A stretch of DNA of 64,000 nucleotides from Cycas panzhihuaensis (GCA_023213395.1 CM041465.1:156309741-156373740); one strand, 5' to 3'. Positions 43,997 to 55,252 are shown, numbered from the stretch's first letter. The notes: generated from the sequence alone by a model not told the origin. Program-made: numbers and translations.

Positions 43997-44845
43997 TGTT
44001 GACCTACCACTCTTCCCTTAAAGGGTACACTTGTCAAAGGGGGGCACTATCTGGTAATCTAGTTACGATTTGGCCAACATAACAATCTCATTACATCATA
44101 CATACATCATAAAAATCACTTCACATGTCATAATGCCATCATATCAATCATCACACCAATATAAACTCATAATGTAATCACAATCATATGCAAAGTATAC
44201 AAATTTCCATTAAACGTGTAAGTCAATTAAGCAATACCATTGCCAAATGTCTTTTACATCACTGGGGGGAACGTTCCACATATGTTCCATACAAAACATG
44301 ACATATAATCCAAATATTTGGCTCACTCACCCTTAAGAACATAATACAATCCCCAAATACTCGGTTCTCACCACCAAAATGGCGGAACAACGAATAATGA
44401 ATACATGATGCATCCTTTTCGAGGAACAATTATGGCTTCTAGTCACAACCATTCCTTTTCACGACAAATTACACCTTTTCACTAATACACTTTCATTTTG
44501 ACTCTTAACATGTCCTTTCATCTATATGACTGTATGAATGTATCATAGGTGTTGGCATTGACGGATTTGGAGCATATCACTTCAATATGGACTTGTATTC
44601 CATGTGTTCCCTAAAGTGTGTTATGCGTGCATTTTGGCCTGTGTTGTGTTCCATTGCAAAATGCACCCTACACCCTATCATACATTCCCTAAGAGCTCTT
44701 TTTCTGCATTCTTCATTGTTATCTGGGATGCGTTCTTCTATACAACCCCCGACTGATGTGTTCCTGCATTCTTTGAGTTAGGATAAACATACATTCCTAC
44801 ATTTCCATCATCCAAAATGCCATGGTACCATATTTTAGCCCAACA
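43997..44845 (-). repeat. 5' LTR of D (849 bp)
   Basis: Pair of 1467-2309. On the minus strand TGTTGGGCTAAAATATGG...GGTAGGTCAACA. Followed on the plus strand by ATACT, the TSD partner of GTACC at 1462. Confidence 0.92.
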
Positions 44846-45335
44846 ATACTATTTGTCCAATTCCCACCTTGCATTTTCTTCATTGAGTTCCTTCCACTTG
44901 ATCATATATTGGCGAATCCCCTTGGAACATAGCTACTTGGTCTTGATTTGAATAATGCCTTTGGGTTCTACAACTAACTTCCCTTCGTTGTCTAAGATAG
45001 GGAGTTCAATTAGTATCGTTGTGGTTTGCCCCAATTTGGGTTTAAAGCATGAGATATGGAATACATTATGGATTTTACTGGTAGGTGGTAGATCAAATTG
45101 ATAAGCTACCTCTCCAATCTTGTCCAAAATCTAATATGGTCCATAAAAACATAGCCACAGCTTGAGCTTTCTTATTTGTTTGAGGGCAGTTTGTTTGTAA
45201 GGATGAAGCCTTAAGAATACCCAACCTCCTACCTCAAAAGATTGCTCTGACTTGTGTGAATTAGCCTATTGCTTCATGCAATTTCTCACTAGGTTGACGT
45301 TTTCCTTCAAGATTTGCATTGTTTGAGGCATTTGC
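44846..45335 (-). pseudogene. Integrase C-terminus and chromodomain of G
   Basis: The minus strand reads QILKENVNLVRNCMKQ, HKSEQSFEVGGWVFLRLHPY, then open 45127-44933 with [20 protein letters not shown] and [11 protein letters not shown], then IRQYMIKWKELNEENARWE, a chromodomain-type segment. Homologous to C 7300-7660. Confidence 0.85.
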
Positions 45336-45762
45336 GCTTGTTAGAGGGTCCTGCATCATCCCTGTTGTTGTTTGATTTAGGACCTCTTAATAATCCTTGC
45401 AAGATGTAAAATTTTCTTGTGAATTCTGCGCTTTGACTTTTCATATCAACCCTTATTTCCTCCAATTGAATTTGTACTTCATCCTTTATTTCTCTATGCC
45501 TATGAGACATTTCAATGGTTAAATGATCCACTCTTCTACCAATATCTTCTACTCTTACTGATGAGTGGTTTACCATCCTACCTAGTGCAAGGATCTTCAC
45601 AGATCTTAGTTCTATTTGAAAAAAACAAATTTGGCCCTTTTTTTGCCCTAAGGTATCTCTGATATTGGCTATTGTACTATTGTTTGTAGTGTACCACTTG
45701 CTGAAATGAGTGTTTTAACTACTAAAACCTGATTTCTAGAACTAAATGGCCTCGAAAATGAG
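45307..45762 (-). pseudogene. Gag N-terminus of G, fused by deletion to integrase
   Basis: The minus-strand segment with VEDIGRRVDHLTIEMSHRHR and VQIQLEEIRVDMKSQSAEF corresponds to the gag start of I (VEDISRRVDALNDQM). Near 45335 the sequence passes into the integrase C-terminus, so about 4 kb of gag-pol is missing. Confidence 0.78.
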
Positions 45763-45774
45763 GCTTTGATACCA
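45763..45774 (-). other. Primer binding site of G (tRNA-iMet)
   Basis: Minus-strand TGGTATCAAAGC, two bases after the LTR; one mismatch to TGGTATCAGAGC. Confidence 0.85.
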
Positions 45775-45776
45775 CT

Positions 45777-46206
45777 TGTGGGAATTCCAACAAGCATTGA
45801 CACTAAAATGATAGAAATACACACAAGACTAGGTTATTTTGTAGAAAAAGCTCCAAATATACCATGTAATATAACCTATTTGCAATAATAAAAGATAGAA
45901 TTTTTAGGCATTCACTGAAATATTGATCATAGAATTAATTATAGTCCAAAATATTAATAATTGTCAAGAACTTACAACTATTGATAACCTTAGAAAGTTC
46001 CCTCTTCAAAGCAAGATTTCCTCCTAAAATAGACCTAACTAGAGTCAAAAATAGTAGATTTGAAAGTGCACATGATGATTACAAATGGGGGTAAACTGCC
46101 CTATATATAGGCAAAGAATGAAATTAATAATAGAAGTTAGTTTTCTAAGGAAGGAAATTGGTCAGAATGTAAGTGGAAGTTAGCCAACATTAGGGAGAAT
46201 GCTACA
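45777..46206 (-). repeat. 5' LTR of G (430 bp)
   Basis: On the minus strand TGTAGCATTCTCCC...GGAATTCCCACA. A TATA-like TATATATAGG lies near 46110 (minus TATATAGGGC). The U3 end is shared with 1268-1372. Confidence 0.9.
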
Positions 46207-46211
46207 AGTTT

Positions 46212-46990
46212 GTTGTCGTTGATCATGTATAATGGTTACATTGGAGTCAATGGCCCATGTGAGGAGGGATGGAGGCTAATATCCATAAAGTGCTTGAAAA
46301 TGCATCATTTTCATTGATGTATGATAAGTAGTGTTGTACCACCATTCAATGAGATATAACCACTTATTCCAATGTTGTTGCTTATTAGATGGAAAATTTT
46401 GCAAATAGCCTTCCAAACATTTATTCACTACTTTCATTTGTCCATCTATTTGGGGATGATATGTTGTGCTCATCATGAGCTTGGTTACTACTTGTTAGAA
46501 CATCTCTTACCAAAAGTTTCTTGTGAATTTTGGTCGTGATTGCTTACTATGACCTTGGGAAAATCATGCAATTTGTGAATATTTTTAACAAATAAATCAA
46601 CAATCTAGATAGTCTTGATTGTGGATTACATACCTTTGAAGTGTGCATACTTGGTTAGTTGATCCACTACAACAAATATCAAATCTTTACCCTTTGATTT
46701 GGGTAGACCTGTAATAAAATCCATTGATATTTCTTCCTATTTTTGTTATGGCACATGTAATGGTTGAAGCAATCTTGGAATTCTACCGCTTTCACTTTTG
46801 TTTCTTTTACAAGTGTTATATTTAGAAACAAACTTGTAGATGTCTACTTTCAATTGCTTCAAAAAAAATATATTACAGATTTGGCAATATGTTTTGTCAA
46901 TTTCTATGTGTCTTGTCAATGGTGTTGCATGAGCTTCTTGGAGGAACTTCTCCTTGAGTGCTAAGGTATGAGGGACAAACATCTTCCCCC
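46212..46990 (-). pseudogene. Integrase of I
   Basis: Zinc domain 46982-46746 (LQEAHATPLTRHIEIDKTYC, KYNTCKRNKSESGR), core [16 protein letters not shown] (Asp) and [25 protein letters not shown] (second Asp changed to Asn), then MSTTYHPQIDGQMKVVNK with the Glu position changed to Lys (canonical IDGQTEVVN). Truncated by G at 46206. Confidence 0.85.
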
Positions 46991-46999
46991 AATGTAATA

Positions 47000-47560
47000 T
47001 CAGGTTGTTCTACAATTTGTAATTTGTTTGTTTTCCTTCTTGAATCTTCTAGAGTATCTATTGTGATGTTGGATCTTCCTTGTATTCTTGTGCCAATTCT
47101 TGTGTCTAGTTGGTTTGACCATTGACATAGCTTGGCATGTCGATTGTTTCAGAATCCTAGATAATGCATCTGCAACAACATTCTCCTTTTCCTTTTTATA
47201 GATGGTATCAAAATCAATTGATTGTACCTTACTTACCCATTTTTGTTGTTTGTTTGCTAAGGAGCTTTCATTGAGGAAATGCTTGAGGTTATCATGATCC
47301 GTCTTGATCAACAACTTGTTGCCCAATAAGTATTTATCACCATTGGTGGATGGCATGCATAAGTGCAAGCATTTCCTTGTCATAAATATATTTCAATCTT
47401 TCTTGCGCATTTAGTTTTCAACTTTCATAGGATATGAGTCATCAATACTAAAGAAGAATTGCTCCTAATCCTACTTTGGATGCATCACCTTCTAGAACGG
47501 ATGGTTCATAGATGTTCAACGTGGCTAAGATAGGGGGTTGTCACCATGGCATTTTTTAAT
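47000..47560 (-). pseudogene. RNase H of I
   Basis: 47383-47000 is open: GDKYLLGNKLLIKTDHDNLK, NKQQKWVSKVQSIDFDTIYK and ENVVADALSRILK. The N-terminal Asp block near 47520-47440 is degraded. Confidence 0.85.
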
Positions 47561-48460
47561 CCTTGGAAATTGTTTTCTACTAGATTGTGCCAAATGAATG
47601 CTTCCTTTTTTGTGAGGTCGATCAAGGGTGATACTATGCTTGCATATCCTCTAATGAAACATTGAAGAAACTATTTGCTCTCAAAAAACTTCTGACACTT
47701 GTGACATTGATTAAAATAGCTCAATTTACGATGGCTTGGACCTTTTTGGGATCTATCTTGACTTCATCTTGGGTGATGATATGGACCAAGTATTCAGATT
47801 CCATTTGTCCAAAAGTGCATTTGGACTTGTTCATGAAGAATTAGTGTTCTTCCAAAACCCATAGTACTTCTTGTAGATGCTATAAGTGGTCATCCCATAC
47901 TCGACTATAGATTAGAAAGTCATTGAAAACACCAAAACAAATTTTCTTATAAATGGCTTATGTTTTGTTTTCATAGTGTATTGGAAGGTTATAGGCACTT
48001 TAGTCATCATGAATGGCATAACTCGAAATTCAAACATGCCTTCATGTGTTTAGAAATCTATCTTGTATACATCCTTGCCTTTGATGCGAGATTCATTATA
48101 TCTAAATTAGAGATAAATCTTAGAGAAGAACTTGGCACCACATAATTCATATAGTAAATTATTGATTTGTGGTATTAGATACCTATTTTTAATTGTCATT
48201 TTATTTAGAGTATGGTGGTCGACATATATTCGACACAATCTATCCTTTTTCTTGATCATAATAACTGGAGAGGCAAAGGGATTGGAACTGGATACAATAA
48301 CCCCTTGCCAAAGCAAATCCTTGGTGATTTGTTTGATTTCCTTCTTGAAATGCTATGAATGTCTATAAAGCTAGATATTTATCAGTGCAACTCTTGGTAC
48401 TAAATCAATTGTGTGCTCATTGCCATAAGGTGGGGGTATCCCCTTAGGAATGTCTTAAAA
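47561..48460 (-). pseudogene. Reverse transcriptase of I
   Basis: 48316-48107 is open: GVIVSSSNPFASPVIMIKKK, YVDHHTLNKMTIKNRYLIPQ. Downstream, with many stops, MPFMMTKVPITFQYTMK-type sequence, KSKCTFGQMESEYLVHI and KIDPKKVQAI are recognisable. The catalytic FDD block near 47920 is not cleanly readable. Confidence 0.82.
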
Positions 48461-48588
48461 GACCCTATTGCACTAGTCTATGATAGCTTGAATTTCAAAC
48501 GGGACATATTGTACTAAAATCTTATAACATGACATGAGATATGCTGAGGGATTTTTCTTGAGCAACTTTTCCATGTGGAGAGATGAGA

Positions 48589-49020
48589 CTAGTATGAAGG
48601 TGTGGATGGCACTTGCAATTTGTATTTGCACCATTTTTGGAAAAAACTCATGAATTGTGTTCTATAATTAGTAACTATATTTCCCAAGTTTTGGAACCAT
48701 TGTATGCCTAGCACTCCATCAACACCTCCAATAGGCATGGCAAACATACATGTATTCAATGGGTAGTCAGAGATCTGAAGGAGTACCTTCTTATAAAAAC
48801 CTTTGTATGGCATACTGTTACCATTAGTGATTGCAATTTGGAAATGTTTTAGTGGTTTGACTTGGAGGCCCAATTTAAGTATCATTGGCCTATTAATAAA
48901 ATTGTGCATGTTGTTGCTATCACCTAAGACTGATACTTTGGCATTCTTGATGCTCCCTTCAAAACGTAGTGTCTGAGGCATATTTGCTATTCTTCTAATT
49001 GTTTGTAGCGATATTTGCAC
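48589..49020 (-). pseudogene. Aspartic protease of I
   Basis: Open frame with LRFEGSIKNAKVSVLGDSNN and MHNFINRPMILKLGL, where the active site D-S-G has become D-S-N, then AITNGNSMPYKGFYKKVLLQ and MPIGGVDGVLGIQWFQNLG. Confidence 0.88.
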
Positions 49021-50180
49021 ATTCTCAAGATCAATTTCATTTAGTAACTCCTCTATTTTTGCTTCATTCTCTATTGGTGATTAGACCTCTTGTACTGACA
49101 TGCCCATTTCTCCATTTTTGAGCATGAAGGCTTCCTTTGCTGGACATTTATGATCATGACTCTATTTGTTGTTGGAATTGAAGCATGTTCCTCTTCGAAG
49201 GCATTCTACCTTTGACAACCTATTTTCTACAGGACTGCTTTCCTTTTGTTCCCCTAGAGGTGGACTAGCCATGTTCCCAAACTGTTACCAATTGGGCCTA
49301 TTACCTTGTCCTATAGGCTTGAAGGAATCATCTTGTCATACATAATTTTGCCATGTTTCCTGGAATTTTGCCTCTATATTGCATGCTAGAAGAATTGCTT
49401 CCTGCATGCTAGAAGAATTGCTTCCCGTAGAGTTCCTACATTTAATGTTTTAAGTCAGAATCTGATAGTGCCTTTGAGGCCTTCGATATACACTTCAAGT
49501 AATAAGTTTGGATCGATTTTTGATATCATCATGCTCTATAGATTTTGAAATTCTTTTGTGTAAGCTTGAATGGTATTGGTTTGTTATAGCCATGTTAGCT
49601 AGTAGAAATAATCCCTTCTTCGAGTGTCTTCATATTGTTCTATTAATGAAGATTTTAGGAAATCCCAATTGTAGTGATTTGTTTCATGATAATCCTTGCT
49701 CCACCAATGAAACCACTTGATTGCTTTCCCACATAAACGAAGGCATACAACCAATATTTTATCTTTTTCAAATCTTGGTTGCATTTCAAAATATAGATCC
49801 ATCTAATGGTCCAACTTCGAATATCCCTCAACTTATCATGGTCAAATACCTCCAAAAGGAATTTGGAGTTCTTAAGACCAAAGTTGGATCTAGGTTTATC
49901 TCTTTTTTCTCTTTCCTCATTGTGATGAGAATTTTTCCCATGGTGAAACTCTCTATCCTTACTGTTGTCTTTAGGCTTCGAAGTTTCTATTAATCCTTTT
50001 GTTTTTAAGGCCTTATTTATGCCAGCTAGTTGCTTTACAAACATAGTTGGTTGTGCCTTTGTATCATTTGGTCATTTAAGGCATCCACTCTTCTACTAAT
50101 GTCCTCTACTGTGACTAACCATTGGTTCATCATTCTTTTGGCTATGAATGTCTTGCCAAATCTTAATTCTATTCTTGGGA
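49021..50180 (-). pseudogene. Gag of I
   Basis: Start region VTVEDISRRVDALNDQMIQ near 50130, then FHHGKNSHHNEEREK, core 49802-49599 (GKAIKWFHWWSKDY, NWDFLKSSLIEQYED) and a degraded knuckle near 49190 (CLRRGTCFNSNNK.SHDHKC). Stops and frameshifts throughout. Confidence 0.8.
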
Positions 50181-50360
50181 AAAAAATTTAGCTATTTGAG
50201 TTGTGAAATTTACTTGTGGAGTGCCTTTTTTTGCTGAAAATAGTATTCAACTTGCAAAAAACAAATGTGTTTGTAGACGAAACAATTGTAGGGATGGTTA
50301 TAGTATGTCCTGAAATTAGGATTTTCATTTTTTTCCCAACTATGTGCACTCGACAATGAA

Positions 50361-50372
50361 GCTCTGATACCA
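50361..50372 (-). other. Primer binding site of I (tRNA-iMet)
   Basis: Minus-strand TGGTATCAGAGC, an exact match to the plant initiator tRNA-Met site, two bases after the LTR. Confidence 0.9.
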
Positions 50373-50374
50373 CT

Positions 50375-50885
50375 TGTGGGAACTCCAATTGGAATTCATA
50401 CCAAAATCAACAAATGACGTAGATATATGCTATTTAAAAATAATTTATAGCAATAATAAATATTCACAAATGCACAAATTTGAAGTAAAACTTTGGAAAT
50501 ACAAAAAATAATTCTTGCAAATCAAATAATATGAAATGAAAATAACAAACATTGAATCTTACAAAAAATCCCCTCTCTCTAGTTGCAATCTCTAACTAGG
50601 TGCTAAAAATGGCAGTCTTGAATCTCTTGTGAAAATAATGATTACAAATGGGGCAGGAAGCCCTATATATAGATGTAACAAATTCAATGAATGGAAGTCA
50701 ATTTTAGAAGAAAGGAAGTCAAATTTTTAAATAGAGAGTATATAAATGCAAGAGCTATCATGAATGGAAGTTGGTTTTTAGACGAGGGGAAGTTAGGTTT
50801 TTTATAGAGAGAAAGGAGTGCTACACTCTCTGAAAACTAACTTCACATGCCTCTTTGGAGCCAACTTCTTATTAGGCTTCTAACA
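50375..50885 (-). repeat. LTR shared by I (as 5' LTR) and K (as 3' LTR), 511 bp
   Basis: On the minus strand TGTTAGAAGCC...GGAGTTCCCACA. Its left side has the PBS of I. Its right side has a polypurine tract AAGGGAAAGGGAG (minus, about 50886-50899) preceded by a chromovirus 3' tail. It therefore has the context of both a 5' and a 3' LTR. Confidence 0.75.
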
Positions 50886-51060
50886 ACTCCCTTTCCCTTA
50901 AAATACTTCACCCTCAAAGTATAAACTCTGCATGACGAATCACTTGGAACCACCTTCTACTTGGTCTTCAATCTGCCACTTGTTAAGGCTTGTATGCCGT
51001 AATAATTTTGCCTACCCTTATGCCATCTTTTGAAAATAATTGGCATCTGACCTATGCATG
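50886..51060 (-). pseudogene. 3' tail of chromovirus K with PPT
   Basis: The minus strand reads LNKWQIEDQVEGGSK, YFEGEVF, GKGS, resembling the end of chromovirus pol just before the PPT (compare C 7251-7350). The purine tract abuts the LTR at 50885. Confidence 0.6.
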
Positions 51061-52014
51061 CGGTTTTTTGTGTTTGGTATCCAATGAATTTTGTATCCCT
51101 TCTTGCATAAAAACGATCCTAGCACTTATGTACTACTAATAGCACTTAGTTGAAAACTCATTTTCTATGTGTACATTTTGTCTACAGGCTTTTGACTTTG
51201 AAAGGAGGATCTTCTTAGAATAGATTAGGGAGAGAGGTGGGGCCTTGCAAATGCTCAGAATATTTTGAGGAAAAGAAATAGGTCATGTTTAGAGAATAAG
51301 TAATAATGTGGTAAGAATAGCTATAATGGTCACACAATAGGTATCGTTGATAAATAAAAAACATATCATAGGAAACATTAGGTAATGAGAGGAAGGTGGG
51401 GGTTGATAGGGTAATCAACAAGCATTTTATATGTGTGGGAAGTAGGGACATAGGAAATATATGTTGAGAGGTGTATAATTTGGAAATTGATTTGACATAA
51501 GGCACACACAAGGCTAGGGGTTATGATAAGTAAGGGATTGGTTAGACAACTAGAGATCTTAGGAGGGTAATGGATAAGAGAGTAATTTGTGAGAAAAAAT
51601 GTGATGGGAAATGAAGAATGAGTACTATAGAAGCGATAACAATCTTAGGAGATAAAGATTTTATAGGGGAATGGATATGGAATTAGTGCTAAACACTCTT
51701 TATAGGAAAGGGGTTTTGATAGGGGTCCTAGGAAGGGTGTAGAAAAAGACTTCTTAAAGGGTGAAAACTATGAAGAAAATCAAACTTGGATGATGGGATT
51801 GAAATAGGATCAAGATTTCTCCTACGAAGAATTTGGAACCAAGAAATTTAGCTATGAGATATTTTTGATTATGGGATGAATGACATTTTAAAGTACTGTG
51901 ATGAGGAAAATCAAGAGGAACAATAAAACTATCGAAGGACACATGCGAACACAACCTTGTTGGAATCACTTGGTTGCTTGGACTCTTTCTAGGGTTGCTC
52001 AGGTTCTTCTTCAT
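51061..52014. other. Unassigned purine-rich stretch
   Basis: Plus strand rich in AG words (GGGAGAGAGGTGGGG, GGAAGGTGGGGG, GGATAAGAGAG). Only short open frames with no family resemblance. Position suggests old K internal DNA or another insertion. Confidence 0.4.
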
Positions 52015-52430
52015 ACCAATCCTTGAATTTTTCTATTTGCATTGGATCTTCCTTTGTTTACTCATCAACGAGTTCTTTTTTGCCCTTGAATAAGTTATTC
52101 ATCATCTGAATCATAGTGTTTGACAATTTCTTCTTTGGCTTTGACTTCCTTGCAATTGGGATTTCGTTGTTCCCTATTTTTTGTTAGTTCGCTTCTAATT
52201 TCTCTTTCTGGGTCTTATACTAATGAGATACCCCCCATTTTATACAACATTTTAATGTATAATTTTTCAAATCCTCAAGCATTTCTATGAGCAATTGTAT
52301 GTCATTATCCATTGCGAATGGCTCGAGCTGCATTGATTGTTAGTCCCTTCAATTTCTTCATGTAACTTGGGATAGCAATTTCTCTTACAAATATTTATCA
52401 ACATTGCTCATGTGATAGCTCATTCAAATA
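52015..52430 (-). pseudogene. Possible gag remnant of K
   Basis: One minus frame reads DPEREIRSELTKNREQRN and EEIVKHYDSDDE with stops, and another MDNDIQLLIEMLEDLKNYTL. Charged, gag-like in character but not assignable with certainty. Confidence 0.3.
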
Positions 52431-52791
52431 TCTCTGAACAAGGATTCCCATGATTCAGATGAATTGAATTCTAATGTTTGTAGCAGAATTTATGGCCTTT
52501 TTAAAGTGGATCAAAATTTAGGGTTTTGCGGATTGCAACAATACATATTACTAAAATGATGATAACATTTTATCCTAATATCCAAGTAAAGTAGAACCAC
52601 TTCTAGTAGAGAGTAAACTTCAAGGCATGCCTATTCAAAAAAATTCAGGTCAATCAAATACATATAGACCCTATTATGGTCATTTGAAGTTACAATAGCA
52701 GATCTTCTACCCTATAGATAGAGATGGATAGTAGGTCAAGATTGAAACCCTCTTAACTTCTACAGTTATGCTCCAAACCTTGTAATATAAC
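52431..52791. other. Unassigned region left of J
   Basis: No gene. Probably leader or LTR DNA of K, since K-type LTR sequence resumes right of J at 55644. Confidence 0.35.
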
Positions 52792-53215
52792 TATTAGAAT
52801 CAATGTTTAATGTAGTGTTTTGTAGTGTAAGGAGAACCCCTTAACCCTCTTATGTAATATTAAATTGTGTCATGAAGATGTGTACGTGTTCACGAGTCTA
52901 GGAATTGTCCTATTGGAGGATAAGGTGGTTCTCAAATATGATTGGACAACATGAGGTGACTATGTACTATAAGTATGCATTTGTGCTTAATACAATAATT
53001 AGAGATGATCATTTTTCCAGAAGCTTTATTGTCTTATGTATCTTTGCATGCTTTATCTTTCTTGTGTTTATTGTTATATTTGATTGCCTCATGTAGTGTA
53101 TGGTATTATATATTGATACATCCATTAAGGCCATAGTCTTTCACATGGTATCAAAATTAATTTTGATCAATTATTTTCATCATGGTATAAGAGTTGTTTT
53201 GCTACATTTTCAACC
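52792..53215 (+). repeat. 5' LTR of J
   Basis: Aligns with 55253-55643 (AGGAATTGTCCTATTGGAGG, then GCTTTATTGTCTTATGTATC). The 3' end carries two copies of a roughly 35 bp unit starting TGGTAT (53146 and 53183) where the 3' LTR has one, so the exact end is uncertain. Confidence 0.82.
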
Positions 53216-53227
53216 TGGTATCAGAGT
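53216..53227 (+). other. Primer binding site of J (tRNA-iMet)
   Basis: TGGTATCAGAGT, 11 of 12 bases matching TGGTATCAGAGC. Weaker PBS-like words occur at 53146 and 53183. Confidence 0.75.
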
Positions 53228-55252
53228 AGGGTTAGGATTTGATATGGGAGGATTGAAGCAAGAGATTTCAATCAAGGAGAAACGGAAGACAGGTTATGCT
53301 AAAACATTGTGACTAAGCTTGGGTGAAATGAAGTGGAAGAAAGCTGCAAGAATAACAAATAATATTTATTTGATTGTTGTGGACATTTATTAAAGTGCAC
53401 GTGATGCACCTATATTTGAAACATGCAAGTGTGAATGGTATGTCCATAAAAAGATCACCCAAGTAGGATTGATCACCCTATTAGAGCGAGCTGTTATGCC
53501 AGTACTTCGTTAGTAAGCTAAAACAGGGAACATGCAAGCTTGTACCAATTGAAAAGCGACAAGTTGATATGCGACAAAATAAAACCCTTCAGCAGGGCAA
53601 TAAGTGACAAGGTACAAAGATATATTTGTGGCATGACTTGAATAAAAGTGATGTTTATGTGAGAATTTGACAAGTATATGTGCTTGGGCATGAAATAAAA
53701 AATTGAAATTGAAAAAGACAAATTGTAAGCGAGCTTGTGAAGATTATGGAAATGTTTTTGGCATATGCACATGGGCAGAACCCCAAATTGAAGAACTTGT
53801 AAGAAGCTCCACACATGAAAACACAGATCTGTAGAGGAATGACCCTACATTCATATATGAGACACAAGTTACAAATAGAAAAGGAAGGACACAGTCTTCC
53901 CTTTGCAAAGATGAAGATGAATTGGTTTGTAGATTGATCATGTAGATCAACCTATAGAGATGTACAGTTTGAAACGGAATGGACATTTGGCCTAACTACC
54001 TTTAAAGCTCAAAGGACTAAACATCATTTGCCCAAGTAACAACCACTTGTTAAGAATAAGACAACTCGCACAAGAAGGAAATTGACACCATATTTATGGA
54101 AGATTCCCTTGCCAATATAGCTACTACTTGATGATATTTAGTTGAAAGCATAACATTTGGCCGCCCCACAGATTTTTCCATTAACTTGCCCAATGATTCA
54201 TCAACTTGCAAAGGATATTGCCTATGGAAATGCAATGTAAAGATTATTGGTCATGCATAGATGTACACGAAAATGACGATTTCAATTCATTACAGATAAA
54301 TTGACCAAATTCATTCAAGGATAATCACAACAGTCACAAGCATCGTGTAAACCCTACCTATGCAAAAACGACAACTACTTTTTTATTGTAGATTATTTTT
54401 CACAATGTTTTACACACATTAAATTCAATTGGATATTGTGTTGAAGTCCACCCAAGCCCCTTTGACAAAGTCAGATGGTCACATGCGCTTAGTCACACAA
54501 CTAACAACTAAACAAAAAAGATGCCTATTGAATTTTAAAGTATGTTTTCATTTTTTGAAGATATACTATTAGTATTTTGAGCATAACTTTTGCATATGGA
54601 GTCCAAATGAAGTGTTGTCAACTGCGTTGGAAAGAGGATTTGAAGACAGACACAATGACTGAGCATAAGACATGTTTTGGAACTCACATCATGGAGAACC
54701 GAAGTGTTTAAAAATGAAAAAGGTTTTGAGAGAGAGTTATTTGAAGAATTTAGTAAGTCATATCATATGCAGTGATTGTCAGTCCTTGTAAGCCCTATAT
54801 TGGGTAGTTGTATGATGTTGAGAGCAGACCTGGAGTGCACTGCTATTGGAAAGGGAAGTTGCTTGAGGTCTCAAGAAGAGAAGTTGTTGTTAAATCCCAT
54901 TTGGTAAGAGATGGGACACACTTGCTACTCTTGCACTCAACTCATTTGGTTGGACAGGTAGTTTGGCCCATTCTCAGAAGGGTTGACTTGGTGCTGGCAA
55001 AACTGTGTACTCAAAGGAGTTTCCTATAGAACTGGCAGTTGCAGTGGTTGGTTAACCATACAATCTGGTAAATGGAGCTTGCTTTATATGGACGTTAATA
55101 AGAATTAGTCAGTGTAGCTTCGAAATGCAACTTGTGCAAGGTGGAGATTCCAATATTAAAGAAGGCAGATGGTGGATGGTTCTTGCCTTGGTGAAAGTGT
55201 GTTATCCCTAGTGTGTGTTGATGTGACATTAGTAATTAAACATTATGGGGGG
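53228..55252 (+). other. Internal region of J, non-coding, with PPT
   Basis: No supported ORF; the longest frames (for example 54808-55029) have no family resemblance. It ends in ATTATGGGGGG immediately before the 3' LTR. Confidence 0.65.

Larger units (their letters stand above)
1467..44845 (-). mobile_element. D: Ty3/gypsy element with extra 3' ORF, carries A and E
   Basis: An old full-length gypsy element on the minus strand. Order: 5' LTR 43997-44845, PBS 43983-43995, gag 43856-43568 continuing 26394-24687, protease, gag-like region, RT, RNase H, integrase (down to about 19735), extra ORF 18947-18873 continuing 3398-2399, purine tract and 3' LTR 1467-2309. Removing A and one copy of its TSD restores the ORF3 frame across the junction. 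Removing E joins the two gag halves in the same way. Outer flanks are GTACC and ATACT, a TSD differing by two transitions. F is a younger member of the same family. Confidence 0.9.
1268..46206 (-). mobile_element. G: internally deleted chromovirus (Ty3/gypsy), host of D and H
   Basis: G runs right to left: 5' LTR 45777-46206, PBS 45763-45774, a gag N-terminal part fused to the integrase C-terminus and chromodomain (44846-45600), then, across the D insertion, a tail with PPT (1373-1391) and a 3' LTR remnant (1268-1372) cut by H. Most of gag-pol is missing, so G is a deletion derivative that would depend on other elements. G interrupts the integrase region of element I. Its outer left end is outside the window, so its TSD cannot be checked. 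Confidence 0.75.
46207..50374 (-). mobile_element. I: chromovirus (Ty3/gypsy), 5' part
   Basis: Minus-strand element interrupted by G in its integrase region; the 3' end lies off the left edge. 5' LTR 50375-50885, PBS 50361-50372, then gag, protease, RT, RNase H and integrase. Close relative of G and more distant from C. Confidence 0.85.

Noticed and set aside
50361-50372. Primer binding sites as tRNA gene fragments
   Set aside because: They are only 12-13 nt, directly next to LTR ends, and no cloverleaf sequence surrounds them.
54808-55029. ORF within J as a coding gene of the element
   Set aside because: No family resemblance, short, and not supported by any gag or pol context. J is better described as non-coding.
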